This document shows, in pieces, positions 8,580 through 16,547 of a DNA stretch of 64,000 nucleotides. A program made the translations under genes and the position numbers. Source of the stretch: UBA7672 sp041166025 (lineage in GTDB: Bacteria; Pseudomonadota; Alphaproteobacteria; Caulobacterales; Hyphomonadaceae); NCBI GenBank assembly GCA_041166025.1, contig JBEAMJ010000078.1:62001-126000 (forward strand), written 5' to 3'. Within the stretch, counting starts at the first letter, position 1. Every line of letters begins with the position of its first letter. The notes below the pieces were generated by a model that searched no databases, was not told the DNA's origin, and worked only from the letters and a program-made list of their open reading frames with translations.

Positions 8580-9419
8580 TCAGAGCCAGCCCGCATCCTT
8601 CACGGCCCTGGCGTAAGTTCGGCTCACCGGCGCCTCTGCGCCGGACTTGAGTTTCAGAACCATCCGGCCGTCGCCGGTCGCGACCCCGGCAAGGCCCTGC
8701 TTCGCCACCCACCAGGAGCGATGCGTCTGCATGCCTTCGAGCGCAGCCAGTTCGCGGATCGCATCGGCAAGGCGCATCAGGATCATTGTCTCTCCCGCGC
8801 TTGTGTGGATGCGGAGATAGTGGTCCTCGGCGGAGACGGCGTGAATCTCGGCGGCGCGGAACTTGGCCGGCAGCCGGTCGGTGAATGCCGGCGAGGCGAG
8901 ATTGGCGGCGTGGGCAGGACGGACGGCGGTCTCCGGCGTGTGCTGCGGCTGAGCCGCCGGGAGGGGAGGGGCGGCCTGCTTGCCGAGCCTGTCCATAGCC
9001 CAGCCTGCCGCGGTCAAAAGGACCGAGACGACGATCACATAGCCGAACTGGATCCACCACCAGGCGGGCGCGGCAAGCGTGCCATCGGAAAGGTATTCGA
9101 TGACGATGAGCCCGATCGTGATCGGGACCGAGATCAGGCACGCGACCACCGCGATCTGGAAGGCGGGATGGGCGCTGACCATCCAGCGTTCGAACACCAG
9201 AGGGTTGACCAGCGCGGCCGAGGCATAGCCCAGCGCGATGAGACCGGTCCAATAGACGATCCGTTCCGGGAACGAGATCTCGCCTGTGTTGTAGACGCCC
9301 AGCCAGGCGAAGATCAGCCCGAGCCCCAGGCAGATCGCAAGGCTCCGGACAAGCCCGTTGCCCCAGGCCGGGATCACGCTGGATCCGGCAGGCTTGGCGC
9401 TGTCGGGCGGCCGGGTCAT
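8580..9419 (-). CDS. membrane-bound LytTR transcriptional regulator
   Basis: 279 residues. The N-terminal half has about four transmembrane helices (roughly 27-45, 57-76, 86-108, 122-145). After a proline-rich linker, residues 180-279 form a LytTR DNA-binding domain with the characteristic AEDHYLRIHT and LEGMQTHRSWWVA segments. This makes a one-component regulator that binds DNA while anchored in the membrane. Its stop codon directly abuts that of the TAXI gene, with no bases between, so the two genes converge tightly. Confidence 0.9.
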   Translation of the reverse strand: MTRPPDSAKPAGSSVIPAWGNGLVRSLAICLGLGLIFAWLGVYNTGEISFPERIVYWTGLIALGYASAALVNPLVFERWMVSAHPAFQIAVVACLISVPITIGLIVIEYLSDGTLAAPAWWWIQFGYVIVVSVLLTAAGWAMDRLGKQAAPPLPAAQPQHTPETAVRPAHAANLASPAFTDRLPAKFRAAEIHAVSAEDHYLRIHTSAGETMILMRLADAIRELAALEGMQTHRSWWVAKQGLAGVATGDGRMVLKLKSGAEAPVSRTYARAVKDAGWL

Positions 9420-9614
9420 CTGGGCTCGTTGCGGTTGTTTCGGGGCTGCATTTCACGCTTCGCGAACGGTGTAACCCGGCGTTTCACGCAGGAAAACAGC
9501 CCATTCGCGCAATTGGGGTGGCGCGGGCCGGCCCTGGAGGCCAGATTGCGCCTACCGGCGAAAAAATGCCCGGGCAGACTTCAAACGAAACCCCGAACCA
9601 CGGAGTTCCTCCCC

Positions 9615-10082
9615 ATGACCAAGCGCCTCCCCATCCTGTCTTCGCTCCTGTCCCTGGCCGGCCTTGCCCCAGCCGCGCTGATCGCCCTTGCGCTGGCTTA
9701 TCCCCAGGCCGCCTCGGCCGAGCCGGCAAAAGTTCAGCTCACCGTCACCGTCAGCAACATCAAGGATCACAAGGGGACCCTGATGATCGGCATCTACGAT
9801 GCGGCGGGGTATGACACGGACAAGGCGGTGACGGGCCTCAACCTTCCGGTCTCCGGCGACAGCGCCACCGGCACGGTCGAGCTTCCTGCCGGCGCCTACG
9901 GCATCAAGCTGTTCCACGACGTCGACGGCGACGGGAAAATGGGCATGAACGCCTTCGGCATGCCGACGGAGCCCTTCGCGTTCTCGAACAGCGCTCCGGC
10001 CCAGTTCGGCCCCGCGAAGTGGGAGGCTGCGAAGTTCAACGTGTCCGCACCGGCAACCGCCCACACGATCACCTTCAACTGA
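9615..10082 (+). CDS. secreted DUF2141 protein
   Basis: 155 residues from the ATG at 9615, preceded by GGAG about ten bases upstream. An open frame extends far to the left but has no coding character there. The signal peptide ends near QAASA, followed by one DUF2141 beta-sandwich domain with the family-typical strands TVTVSNIKDHKGTLMIGIYD and the Asp-rich HDVDGDGKMGMN loop, which looks able to bind a cation, then FGMPTEPFAFSN. It is probably periplasmic. It lies 22 bases upstream of the carotenoid oxygenase gene on the same strand, so they may share a transcript. Several DUF2141 genes sit beside carotenoid genes in other bacteria; the role is unknown. Confidence 0.88.
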   Translation: MTKRLPILSSLLSLAGLAPAALIALALAYPQAASAEPAKVQLTVTVSNIKDHKGTLMIGIYDAAGYDTDKAVTGLNLPVSGDSATGTVELPAGAYGIKLFHDVDGDGKMGMNAFGMPTEPFAFSNSAPAQFGPAKWEAAKFNVSAPATAHTITFN

Positions 10083-10104
10083 CACGCCAGCCGGGACACA
10101 CGCC

Positions 10105-11559
10105 ATGGACCTCTCGCGCCGCCTCTTCCTGCATGTCGGTCTGATGACCGGGGCTGGCCTTGCCATCCCATCCGCGTTTGCGGACGATGCGATGCCGGCC
10201 TGGCATATCGGCTACAGGACGGCGCCTCCCGCCGGCTTTGGCCCTTCGCCGATGCATCTCGTCTCGGGAAAGGCGCCTGCCGGTCTCGCCGGAACGCTTT
10301 ACCGCAACGGACCGGCGCACTTTCAGCACGGCGAGGCCTACGCCACGCACTGGTTCGACGGCGACGGCATGGTCCAGCGCATCGCCATCGGTGAGGGCAA
10401 GGCCGTGCATACCGGGCGCTTTGTCGACACGCTGAAGCGCCGCATGGAAATGAAGGCGGGCAAGTTCCTGGCGCCGGGCTTCGGCACGCTGGGCGATCCA
10501 TCCTTCCCCGTCAGCTCCTCCAACGATGTCAACCCCGGCAACATCTCCGTCATGATGTCGGGCGGTGAACTCCTCGCACTCTGGGAGGCGGGCACGCCCT
10601 ATCGGCTCGATCCGGTGACACTCGAAACCCGGGGCTTCAAGGAGTGGCGCAGTGATCTCAAGGGCATGCCGTTCCTGGCTCACCCAAAGCGCGAGCCCGA
10701 TGGCCGCATCTGGAACCTCGCGCTCAACGGACGGCGCATCGGCATCTACAACATCAATCCCGACGGCTCGATCGCGAGTTTCGGTCTGGTCGATATCGGC
10801 GCCGCCGCCTACATCCACGACTGGGCGATGACGGATCGCAAGCTGATCATCCTCGTTCAACCCTGGATCCAGACGCGCAACATCCCGCCCTTCATCGACG
10901 GCTTCCAGTGGAAGCCGAAGGAGGGCATGAAGTTCCTGATCGTCGACAAGGACGATCTCAGCAGGACACGCTGGGCGCAGGGCCAGGCGCGCGCCTTCTA
11001 CCACACCGGCGCCGCGTGGGAGGAAAGCGATGGCACGATCCGCCTCGACGCCGCCTTCTATTCCGAGCCCATTCTCGGCTCCGGCGGCGGCGCGCAGGAA
11101 ATTCGCGGCAAGATGTCGGGCTATGACAGGCCCTCGAAGCTGACCATGGCGGTGATCCCCCCGGCCGGTGATGTGAAACTGGTCGAGACCGATCTTGCCG
11201 GCGATTTCCCGCAGGTCGATCCGCGTCGCCACGGCCTGTCCCGAAAACTCACCGCAATGGTGACCGGCTCGGTTGACGGCCAGCCCGGCGGCAGCGCCCT
11301 TGCTCTTCAGGACTGGTCCACCGGCAAGCGGCAGGTCTACGATTTCGGCGCACACTACATGGTCGAGGAACACCTGTTCATTCCGAAGCCGGGTGGGACG
11401 TCCGAGAACGACTCCTGGCTCATCGGCCCTGCGATCAACACACGCGCCGGACGCAGCGAAGTCTGGCTCTTCGATGCCGCAAACATCGCGGATGGGCCAG
11501 TCGCGGTCTGGCAGGCCGAGCATGCCTGGCCGTTGGGCTTCCACGGAACATGGGCCTGA
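10105..11559 (+). CDS. carotenoid oxygenase (carotenoid cleavage dioxygenase family), Tat-exported
   Basis: 484 residues. The N terminus has SRRLFLHVGLMTGAGLAI, a twin-arginine-type signal, which suggests export as a folded metalloprotein. The rest is a seven-bladed carotenoid-oxygenase propeller. Candidate iron-binding histidines lie in the expected order: LAHPKREPDG, YIHDWAMT, ARAFYHTGAAWEE and the C-terminal GFHGTW. The N-terminal block HWFDGDGMVQ is also typical. Such enzymes oxidatively split carotenoids, apocarotenoids or stilbene double bonds; the substrate here is unknown. No carotenoid synthesis genes are in the window. Confidence 0.92.
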   Translation: MDLSRRLFLHVGLMTGAGLAIPSAFADDAMPAWHIGYRTAPPAGFGPSPMHLVSGKAPAGLAGTLYRNGPAHFQHGEAYATHWFDGDGMVQRIAIGEGKAVHTGRFVDTLKRRMEMKAGKFLAPGFGTLGDPSFPVSSSNDVNPGNISVMMSGGELLALWEAGTPYRLDPVTLETRGFKEWRSDLKGMPFLAHPKREPDGRIWNLALNGRRIGIYNINPDGSIASFGLVDIGAAAYIHDWAMTDRKLIILVQPWIQTRNIPPFIDGFQWKPKEGMKFLIVDKDDLSRTRWAQGQARAFYHTGAAWEESDGTIRLDAAFYSEPILGSGGGAQEIRGKMSGYDRPSKLTMAVIPPAGDVKLVETDLAGDFPQVDPRRHGLSRKLTAMVTGSVDGQPGGSALALQDWSTGKRQVYDFGAHYMVEEHLFIPKPGGTSENDSWLIGPAINTRAGRSEVWLFDAANIADGPVAVWQAEHAWPLGFHGTWA

Positions 11560-11592
11560 GGCGCTCAACACCGCATGGATGTACTGAGCAGG

Positions 11593-12081
11593 TTACCTCG
11601 GCCACTTGCTGAGAATGGTCGCCGCGTCGAAATAGTCGCGGTAAACCGTGATCAGCCCGTTATGGACCTCGTAAACGCCGGTCACCGGCAATTCGACCCA
11701 GCCCGTTGGCAGCAGGTGCCGGTCCAACCTCTCGAGAAACACCAGATGTCCGACCGCGGCTTCGCGAATGATGACGAGCTGGTTTTCAAGAGTTGGAGCA
11801 AAGAAGGGTTCCAGTACGCTGCGTATGCCCGCCGGGCCCCGAACGGTGGACATCGGGATGTTGGTGTACTCGCAATCCGCTGACACCAGCTTCAGAGCGT
11901 TGTCGTAGTCCTTGATCGCCATGGCCGCGTTGAAGGCCTTCACGACGTCAATCGGCGCCAGGGTCATTGCTGTCTCCTTGTTGTTCATGGGTGCAGTGAC
12001 GCACGATGCTGTCATGCCAACCGCAACCAGGCTGGCGCCCAGAAGCACCCGCCGGCGATGTGTGAGTATGCGGTCATCCAT
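11593..12081 (-). CDS. lipoprotein with limonene-1,2-epoxide hydrolase fold
   Basis: 162 residues. A signal sequence with lipobox MTASC puts the lipidated cysteine at residue 27. The mature domain is a small cone-shaped SnoaL/LEH fold. The catalytic pattern of limonene epoxide hydrolase is recognisable: Y72-x-N74, R118-x-D120 at the same 46-residue spacing as Y53 and R99 in the characterised enzyme, and an aspartate in YRDYFD near 149-152. This suggests real epoxide hydrolase chemistry and not only a SnoaL-like shell. It faces the carotenoid oxygenase gene tail to tail and overlaps the upstream membrane gene by 8 bases. Confidence 0.78.
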   Translation of the reverse strand: MDDRILTHRRRVLLGASLVAVGMTASCVTAPMNNKETAMTLAPIDVVKAFNAAMAIKDYDNALKLVSADCEYTNIPMSTVRGPAGIRSVLEPFFAPTLENQLVIIREAAVGHLVFLERLDRHLLPTGWVELPVTGVYEVHNGLITVYRDYFDAATILSKWPR

Positions 12082-12511
12082 CTGGCGCGCCCGTCTGCTT
12101 GAGGGCGCCGCTCGCGAAAACGGCGATGAGGTAGGTCGATAGAAGGAGCGTGTTGGGAACGACGTTCAGACCGTAGCCCGTCGCCACTGAAAGGGTGCTG
12201 TCAGTGACAAACCAGACAAGTACCCCAAGCGTCAGTCCGACCCAGACGGGACGCGCCCGCTCTCCCAGGGAGAATGCAACGCGCATCATCAGGAACATTG
12301 TGACGGCCCAGCCGAGAGAGACGCACCCCATGACCGCCAGGGTAAACCGCATGGCTGGGTCGAGGACGAGATCGCCTGGACCACGAAGGCTCTCGTAGAT
12401 CATCCTGACCGGGCCACTGGTCGCCTCGAATGCGCCACCGGCAAGCACCAGTCCGAAGACGAAGACGCCCACACACCACACAAGCAGCCAAGAGCGCCAG
12501 AAGGTCGACAC
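12074..12511 (-). CDS. four-helix membrane protein, unknown function
   Basis: 145 residues starting with GTG at 12511. Four hydrophobic helices (about 7-27, 52-75, 86-107, 116-137) with short loops. Its 3' end overlaps the next minus-strand gene, so the two are probably translationally coupled. I do not recognise a family; it resembles many small uncharacterised inner-membrane proteins. Confidence 0.7.
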   Translation of the reverse strand: MSTFWRSWLLVWCVGVFVFGLVLAGGAFEATSGPVRMIYESLRGPGDLVLDPAMRFTLAVMGCVSLGWAVTMFLMMRVAFSLGERARPVWVGLTLGVLVWFVTDSTLSVATGYGLNVVPNTLLLSTYLIAVFASGALKQTGAPDG

Positions 12512-12825
12512 GATCGCTCCCCTTGATGGATGCGCCGGGGCCTAGCGGATCGGTCAAGCACCAACAATTACCTTAGAGGTAAACAGCTGAATTGGGGGAG
12601 GCTGGCCTGTCGGATGGGCCGGCGCGCACAATTCGCGCGGGACGGTGTTTTTTGCGTCTGGGGCATTTGCCTGCTCCAACAGATCACCACCCATCGTCGG
12701 GATCTGGGTGGCCGGCTGTCCACGGCCCAGACTTTATCGGCTTCGGTAACAAGAATTTAGACGCGCGTTGCAGCAAACCGGGATAGAGCCTGAGCGATAA
12801 CAAGAATCGCCCGTCGATCTCCTCG
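12512..12825. other. intergenic region, divergent, 314 bases
   Basis: No gene is supported here. It separates the minus-strand membrane gene from the plus-strand MFS gene, so it should hold both promoters. I see a small hairpin followed by six T residues near 12627-12656, with no plus-strand gene before it to end. I also see a 10-base direct repeat TAACAAGAAT at 12747-12756 and 12798-12807, 51 bases apart, just upstream of the MFS start. The latter could be paired operator half sites. Confidence 0.4.
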
Positions 12826-14112
12826 ATGACCGTCTACCGCAACGTTGCGTCCCTTATCATCGCGGTGATGCTGCTGCAGGCCGCGTCGAGTGTGCTGAGC
12901 GTCACGACCCCGCTGGCGCTCGATTACATGGGCGCGTCCGCATTGGGCGTGGGCGTTGTCGCCGCAGCCTTCTCGGCCGGCTTCATGGCAGGCGCCTGGT
13001 TTGCGCCGGACATCGTGCGCCAGGTGGGACACATCCGGGCCTATTCGGCCGCCGCCGCCATCTATGCCGTCGGCATCCTGTCGATGGGCCTGTCATTTGA
13101 TGCGGTTGCCTGGGCCCTGTTCCGCCTCGCGCAGGGAGCAGCCTCCGCCGTGATGTTCACGGCCGCTGAAAGCTGGATCGCGGATTCGACGCCCCGCTCC
13201 AAGCGCGGCGGCGTGATGGGGCTTTACCAGCTGATGCTGAAGCTCGCGATCTGCGGCGGGCCCCTGCTGATCCTCGATCATGCCGCCGACGACATCCGCC
13301 CCTTCATCTGGGCCGGATTGTTGATGATCCTTGCGGTCATTCCGCTCTGCGCCACCCAGCGCGCGCAACCTGTATTGCCCGACCGCGAGGCGCTGAGTCT
13401 CAACGGCATTTTCCGTATCCCGCCGGCAGCGCTGGTTGGCGCGTTGATTGCCGGCCTTTGCAACACCGGCGTCACAACGCAGCTGCCGCTCTATGCGCAG
13501 GAGCTGCAGCCCGGGGCAGGTTCATCCTCCGCAGCGACGCTCTACATCGCTGCGATGATGGGCGGGGTGCTGACGCAGTGGCCGGCCGGGTTGATCTCGG
13601 ACAGGGTCGACCGGCGACTGGTCGTGGCCTCCCTCGGCTTTCTCGCATTTGTGGCCTGCCTTGCCCTTTACCTGACGGCGGGCCGCGTCTCGTTTTCCAT
13701 CACTGTCCTGCTGGCGGCCCTTTGGGGCGGGGGAGCGCTGTCCTTCTATTCGATCTCGGCAAGCCATGCGACGGACCGCACGGATCCGGGTCAGATCGCG
13801 CAGGTGATGTCCGGCATGCTCTTCATCTGGGCCGGAGGGTCAGTTCTGGGCCCGATTCTCACCGGCGCCGTCGCCGACACGCAGGCCGGACAACCGGGTG
13901 TCTTCCTGGCGGTCGCGTTCGGCTATTTCGCACTGATGGCGGCCAATCTCGGGCGGCTGTTCGTTCGCGAGCGGCCGGGCCCCGCGCAACGTTCCTCCTT
14001 CCAGCCCGTCCAGGCCACCAGCGTCGTGCAGGGCAAGGTGGTTGACGAGGCCGAACGTGCCGGGCCGCCGTCCGAATCGAAGCCTGCCGGATCCGATCCG
14101 AAACCTGCCTGA
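12826..14112 (+). CDS. MFS transporter
   Basis: 428 residues with twelve predicted hydrophobic helices and a hydrophilic tail of about 40 residues. The N-terminal half resembles the YcaD/UMF-type MFS branch: a GVGVVAAAFSAGFMAG segment in helix 2 and AAESWIADSTPRSKRG in the loop after helix 4, where AESWI is common in that branch. The substrate cannot be told. It stands alone on the plus strand, 117 bases before sucC. Confidence 0.87.
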   Translation: MTVYRNVASLIIAVMLLQAASSVLSVTTPLALDYMGASALGVGVVAAAFSAGFMAGAWFAPDIVRQVGHIRAYSAAAAIYAVGILSMGLSFDAVAWALFRLAQGAASAVMFTAAESWIADSTPRSKRGGVMGLYQLMLKLAICGGPLLILDHAADDIRPFIWAGLLMILAVIPLCATQRAQPVLPDREALSLNGIFRIPPAALVGALIAGLCNTGVTTQLPLYAQELQPGAGSSSAATLYIAAMMGGVLTQWPAGLISDRVDRRLVVASLGFLAFVACLALYLTAGRVSFSITVLLAALWGGGALSFYSISASHATDRTDPGQIAQVMSGMLFIWAGGSVLGPILTGAVADTQAGQPGVFLAVAFGYFALMAANLGRLFVRERPGPAQRSSFQPVQATSVVQGKVVDEAERAGPPSESKPAGSDPKPA

Positions 14113-14229
14113 CGCCCGCCGGAACCGGCGCGATGGCCCACGTTGCGCGGCGGCGACCCATGCGCTATCGCCACCCCCAAACACACGTCAGGCAGACGCG
14201 ACCAGCCGAACCTTCCGGGAACCGTTTTC

Positions 14230-15426
14230 ATGAACATCCACGAGCACCAGGCGAAAGAAGTGCTGAAGGCGTTCGGCGCGCCCGTCGCCAGGGGTGTCGC
14301 CATCACCTCGCTTGACCAGGCTCAGGCGGCGATCGATGCGCTGCCGGGCCCGCTCTGGGTGGTGAAGTCGCAGATCCATGCCGGTGGCCGCGGCAAAGGC
14401 AGGTTCCTCGAGAAGGAAGCCGGCGAGAAGGGCGGGGTGCGTCTCGGCTTCTCGAAGGAGCAGGCGCTCGAACATGTGAAGGCGATGCTCGGCAAGACGC
14501 TGGTGACGGCCCAGACCGGCCCCGGCGGCAAGCAGGTCAACCGCATCTATGTTGAGGACGGCGCTGACATTGCGCGCGAACTCTATCTCTCGCTGCTGGT
14601 CGACCGCGGCTCCGGCAAGGTCGCCTTCGTCGTCTCGACCGAGGGCGGCATGGACATCGAGCAGGTTGCGCACGATACGCCCGAGCGCATCATGACCTTG
14701 CCGATCCAACCCTCGACGGGCGTGACGGACCAGGACGCCGCCAGGCTCTGCGATGCGCTGAAGCTCGATGGCCAGGCGCGCGCCGACATGATCGGCCTGT
14801 CGAAAATCCTCTACAAGGCCTTCCTCGAGAAGGACATGGCGATGCTGGAGATAAACCCGCTGATCGTCATGAAGGACGGCCGCGTCCGGGTTCTCGATGC
14901 CAAGGTCTCCTTCGATGGAAACGCGCTGTTCCGCCACCCCGACATCCAGGCGCTGCGCGACACCACCGAGGAAGACGAAAAGGAAATCGAGGCTTCCGAG
15001 TGGGACCTCGCCTACATCGCACTCGACGGCACGATCGGCTGCATGGTCAATGGCGCAGGCCTTGCCATGGCGACGATGGACATCATCAAGCTCTACGGCG
15101 AGGAACCCGCCAACTTCTGCGACGTCGGCGGCGGCGCCGGCAAGGAGAAGGTCGCGGCCGCATTCAAGATCATCATGAAGGACCCCAAGGTGAAGGGTAT
15201 CCTCGTGAACATCTTCGGCGGCATCATGAAGTGCGATGTCATCGCCGAGGGCGTGCTCGCCGCCGTGCGCGAGACCAACCTGTCCGTCCCGCTGGTCGTC
15301 CGCCTCGAAGGCACCAATGTCGAACTCGGCAAGAAGATCATCAAGGACTCAGGCCTCAACGTGATCTCCGCCAACGACCTCGACGACGCCGCGCAGAAGA
15401 TCGTCGCGGCCGTCAAGGGCAAGTAG
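14230..15426 (+). CDS. sucC: succinate-CoA ligase (ADP/GDP-forming) beta subunit
   Basis: 398 residues from the ATG at 14230; the longer frame from 14143 adds residues absent from the family. The subunit binds nucleotide and, with SucD, converts succinyl-CoA to succinate with substrate-level phosphorylation in the TCA cycle. An ATP-grasp domain opens with MNIHEHQAKEVL and includes the basic glycine loop QIHAGGRGKGRF, followed by the ligase domain with GCMVNGAGLAMATMD, CDVGGGA and NIFGGIMKCD. It starts the sucC-sucD-sucA plus-strand group. Confidence 0.97.
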   Translation: MNIHEHQAKEVLKAFGAPVARGVAITSLDQAQAAIDALPGPLWVVKSQIHAGGRGKGRFLEKEAGEKGGVRLGFSKEQALEHVKAMLGKTLVTAQTGPGGKQVNRIYVEDGADIARELYLSLLVDRGSGKVAFVVSTEGGMDIEQVAHDTPERIMTLPIQPSTGVTDQDAARLCDALKLDGQARADMIGLSKILYKAFLEKDMAMLEINPLIVMKDGRVRVLDAKVSFDGNALFRHPDIQALRDTTEEDEKEIEASEWDLAYIALDGTIGCMVNGAGLAMATMDIIKLYGEEPANFCDVGGGAGKEKVAAAFKIIMKDPKVKGILVNIFGGIMKCDVIAEGVLAAVRETNLSVPLVVRLEGTNVELGKKIIKDSGLNVISANDLDDAAQKIVAAVKGK

Positions 15427-15469
15427 TCCGTTCTACATTTTCCTGCTTTCGACCGAACAAGGCTCAGCG

Positions 15470-16381
15470 ATGTCCATCCTGATCGACAAGAACACCAAGG
15501 TCCTCACCCAGGGCATGACCGGCAAGACCGGCGCCTTCCATACCGAACAGGGCATCGCCTACGGCACCCAGATGGTCGGCGGCGTCACCCCCGGCAAGGG
15601 CGGCACGCAGTGGGAAGGCACGCTGCCGGATGGGACGAAGGTCCAGCGCCCGCTGTTCAACACCGTCGCCGAAGCCAAAGAAAAGACCGGCGCCAACGCC
15701 ACCGTCATCTATGTCCCGCCGAAATTCTGCGCCGCCGCGATCGAAGAGGCCATCGACGCCGAGATCCCGCTGATCGTCACGATCACCGAGGGCGTGCCGG
15801 TGCTCGACATGGTGCGCGTCAAGGACAAGCTCTCGAAATCCAAGTCGCGCCTCATCGGTCCGAACTGCCCGGGCCTGCTCACGCCGGGCCAGTGCAAGAT
15901 CGGCATCATGCCGGGCTCGATCTTCTCCAAGGGCAATATCGGCGTGCTCTCGCGTTCGGGCACGCTCACCTACGAAGCCGTCTTCCAGACCACCAATGTG
16001 GGCCTTGGCCAGACGACCGCCGTCGGCATCGGCGGCGACCCGGTCAAGGGCACCGACTTCATCGATGTGCTCGAGATGTTCCTTGCCGACGACGAAACGA
16101 AGGCGATCATCATGATCGGCGAGATCGGCGGCTCAGGCGAGGAAGACGCCGCCCAGTTCCTCAAGGATGAGGCCAGACGAGGCCGCAAGAAGCCGATGGT
16201 TGGCTTCATCGCTGGTCGTACCGCGCCCAAGGGCCGGACGATGGGCCATGCCGGTGCGATCGTCTCGGGTGGCAAGGGTGACGCGGAATCGAAGATCGCA
16301 GCCATGGAATCGGCCGGCATCGTGGTTTCGCCCAGCCCGGCGCGGCTCGGGACGACGATGGCCGAGGTCCTGAAACGCTAG
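15470..16381 (+). CDS. sucD: succinate-CoA ligase alpha subunit
   Basis: 303 residues. The CoA-binding Rossmann domain carries TQGMTGKTGAFHTEQ near residues 13-27 and VIYVPPKFCAAAIEEA. The phosphohistidine is H260 in TMGHAGAIVSGGKG. It works with SucC, 43 bases upstream, in the cytoplasmic TCA cycle. The gap to sucA (166 bases) is larger than in compact operons. Confidence 0.97.
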   Translation: MSILIDKNTKVLTQGMTGKTGAFHTEQGIAYGTQMVGGVTPGKGGTQWEGTLPDGTKVQRPLFNTVAEAKEKTGANATVIYVPPKFCAAAIEEAIDAEIPLIVTITEGVPVLDMVRVKDKLSKSKSRLIGPNCPGLLTPGQCKIGIMPGSIFSKGNIGVLSRSGTLTYEAVFQTTNVGLGQTTAVGIGGDPVKGTDFIDVLEMFLADDETKAIIMIGEIGGSGEEDAAQFLKDEARRGRKKPMVGFIAGRTAPKGRTMGHAGAIVSGGKGDAESKIAAMESAGIVVSPSPARLGTTMAEVLKR

Positions 16382-16547
16382 GCGCCGGGCGCTTCATTGC
16401 GTACTAGCAATGTTCCGCTAACGGTCACGCGCTTATGTGCAGAATGTCTCATCCTTTGAGGTTGAGTCGGACCGCGAAAGGCAGCATCTGGGTGCAGCCA
16501 ATCGCGCCCGGGAGACAGCCCGATTCTGGCGCTACAGGACACGAAAA

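Noticed and set aside
8721..9614. Plus-strand frame leading into the DUF2141 gene
   Set aside because: It is antisense to the LytTR gene and gives a compositionally odd peptide. The DUF2141 gene begins at 9615 with its own ribosome site and signal peptide.
10075..11571. 498-codon frame antisense to the carotenoid oxygenase
   Set aside because: Typical GC-rich shadow frame; no domain, and the plus-strand gene has full family motifs.
12627..12656. Hairpin with a T run as a terminator
   Set aside because: Reads as a terminator only on the plus strand, where no gene precedes it; the stem is only five base pairs.
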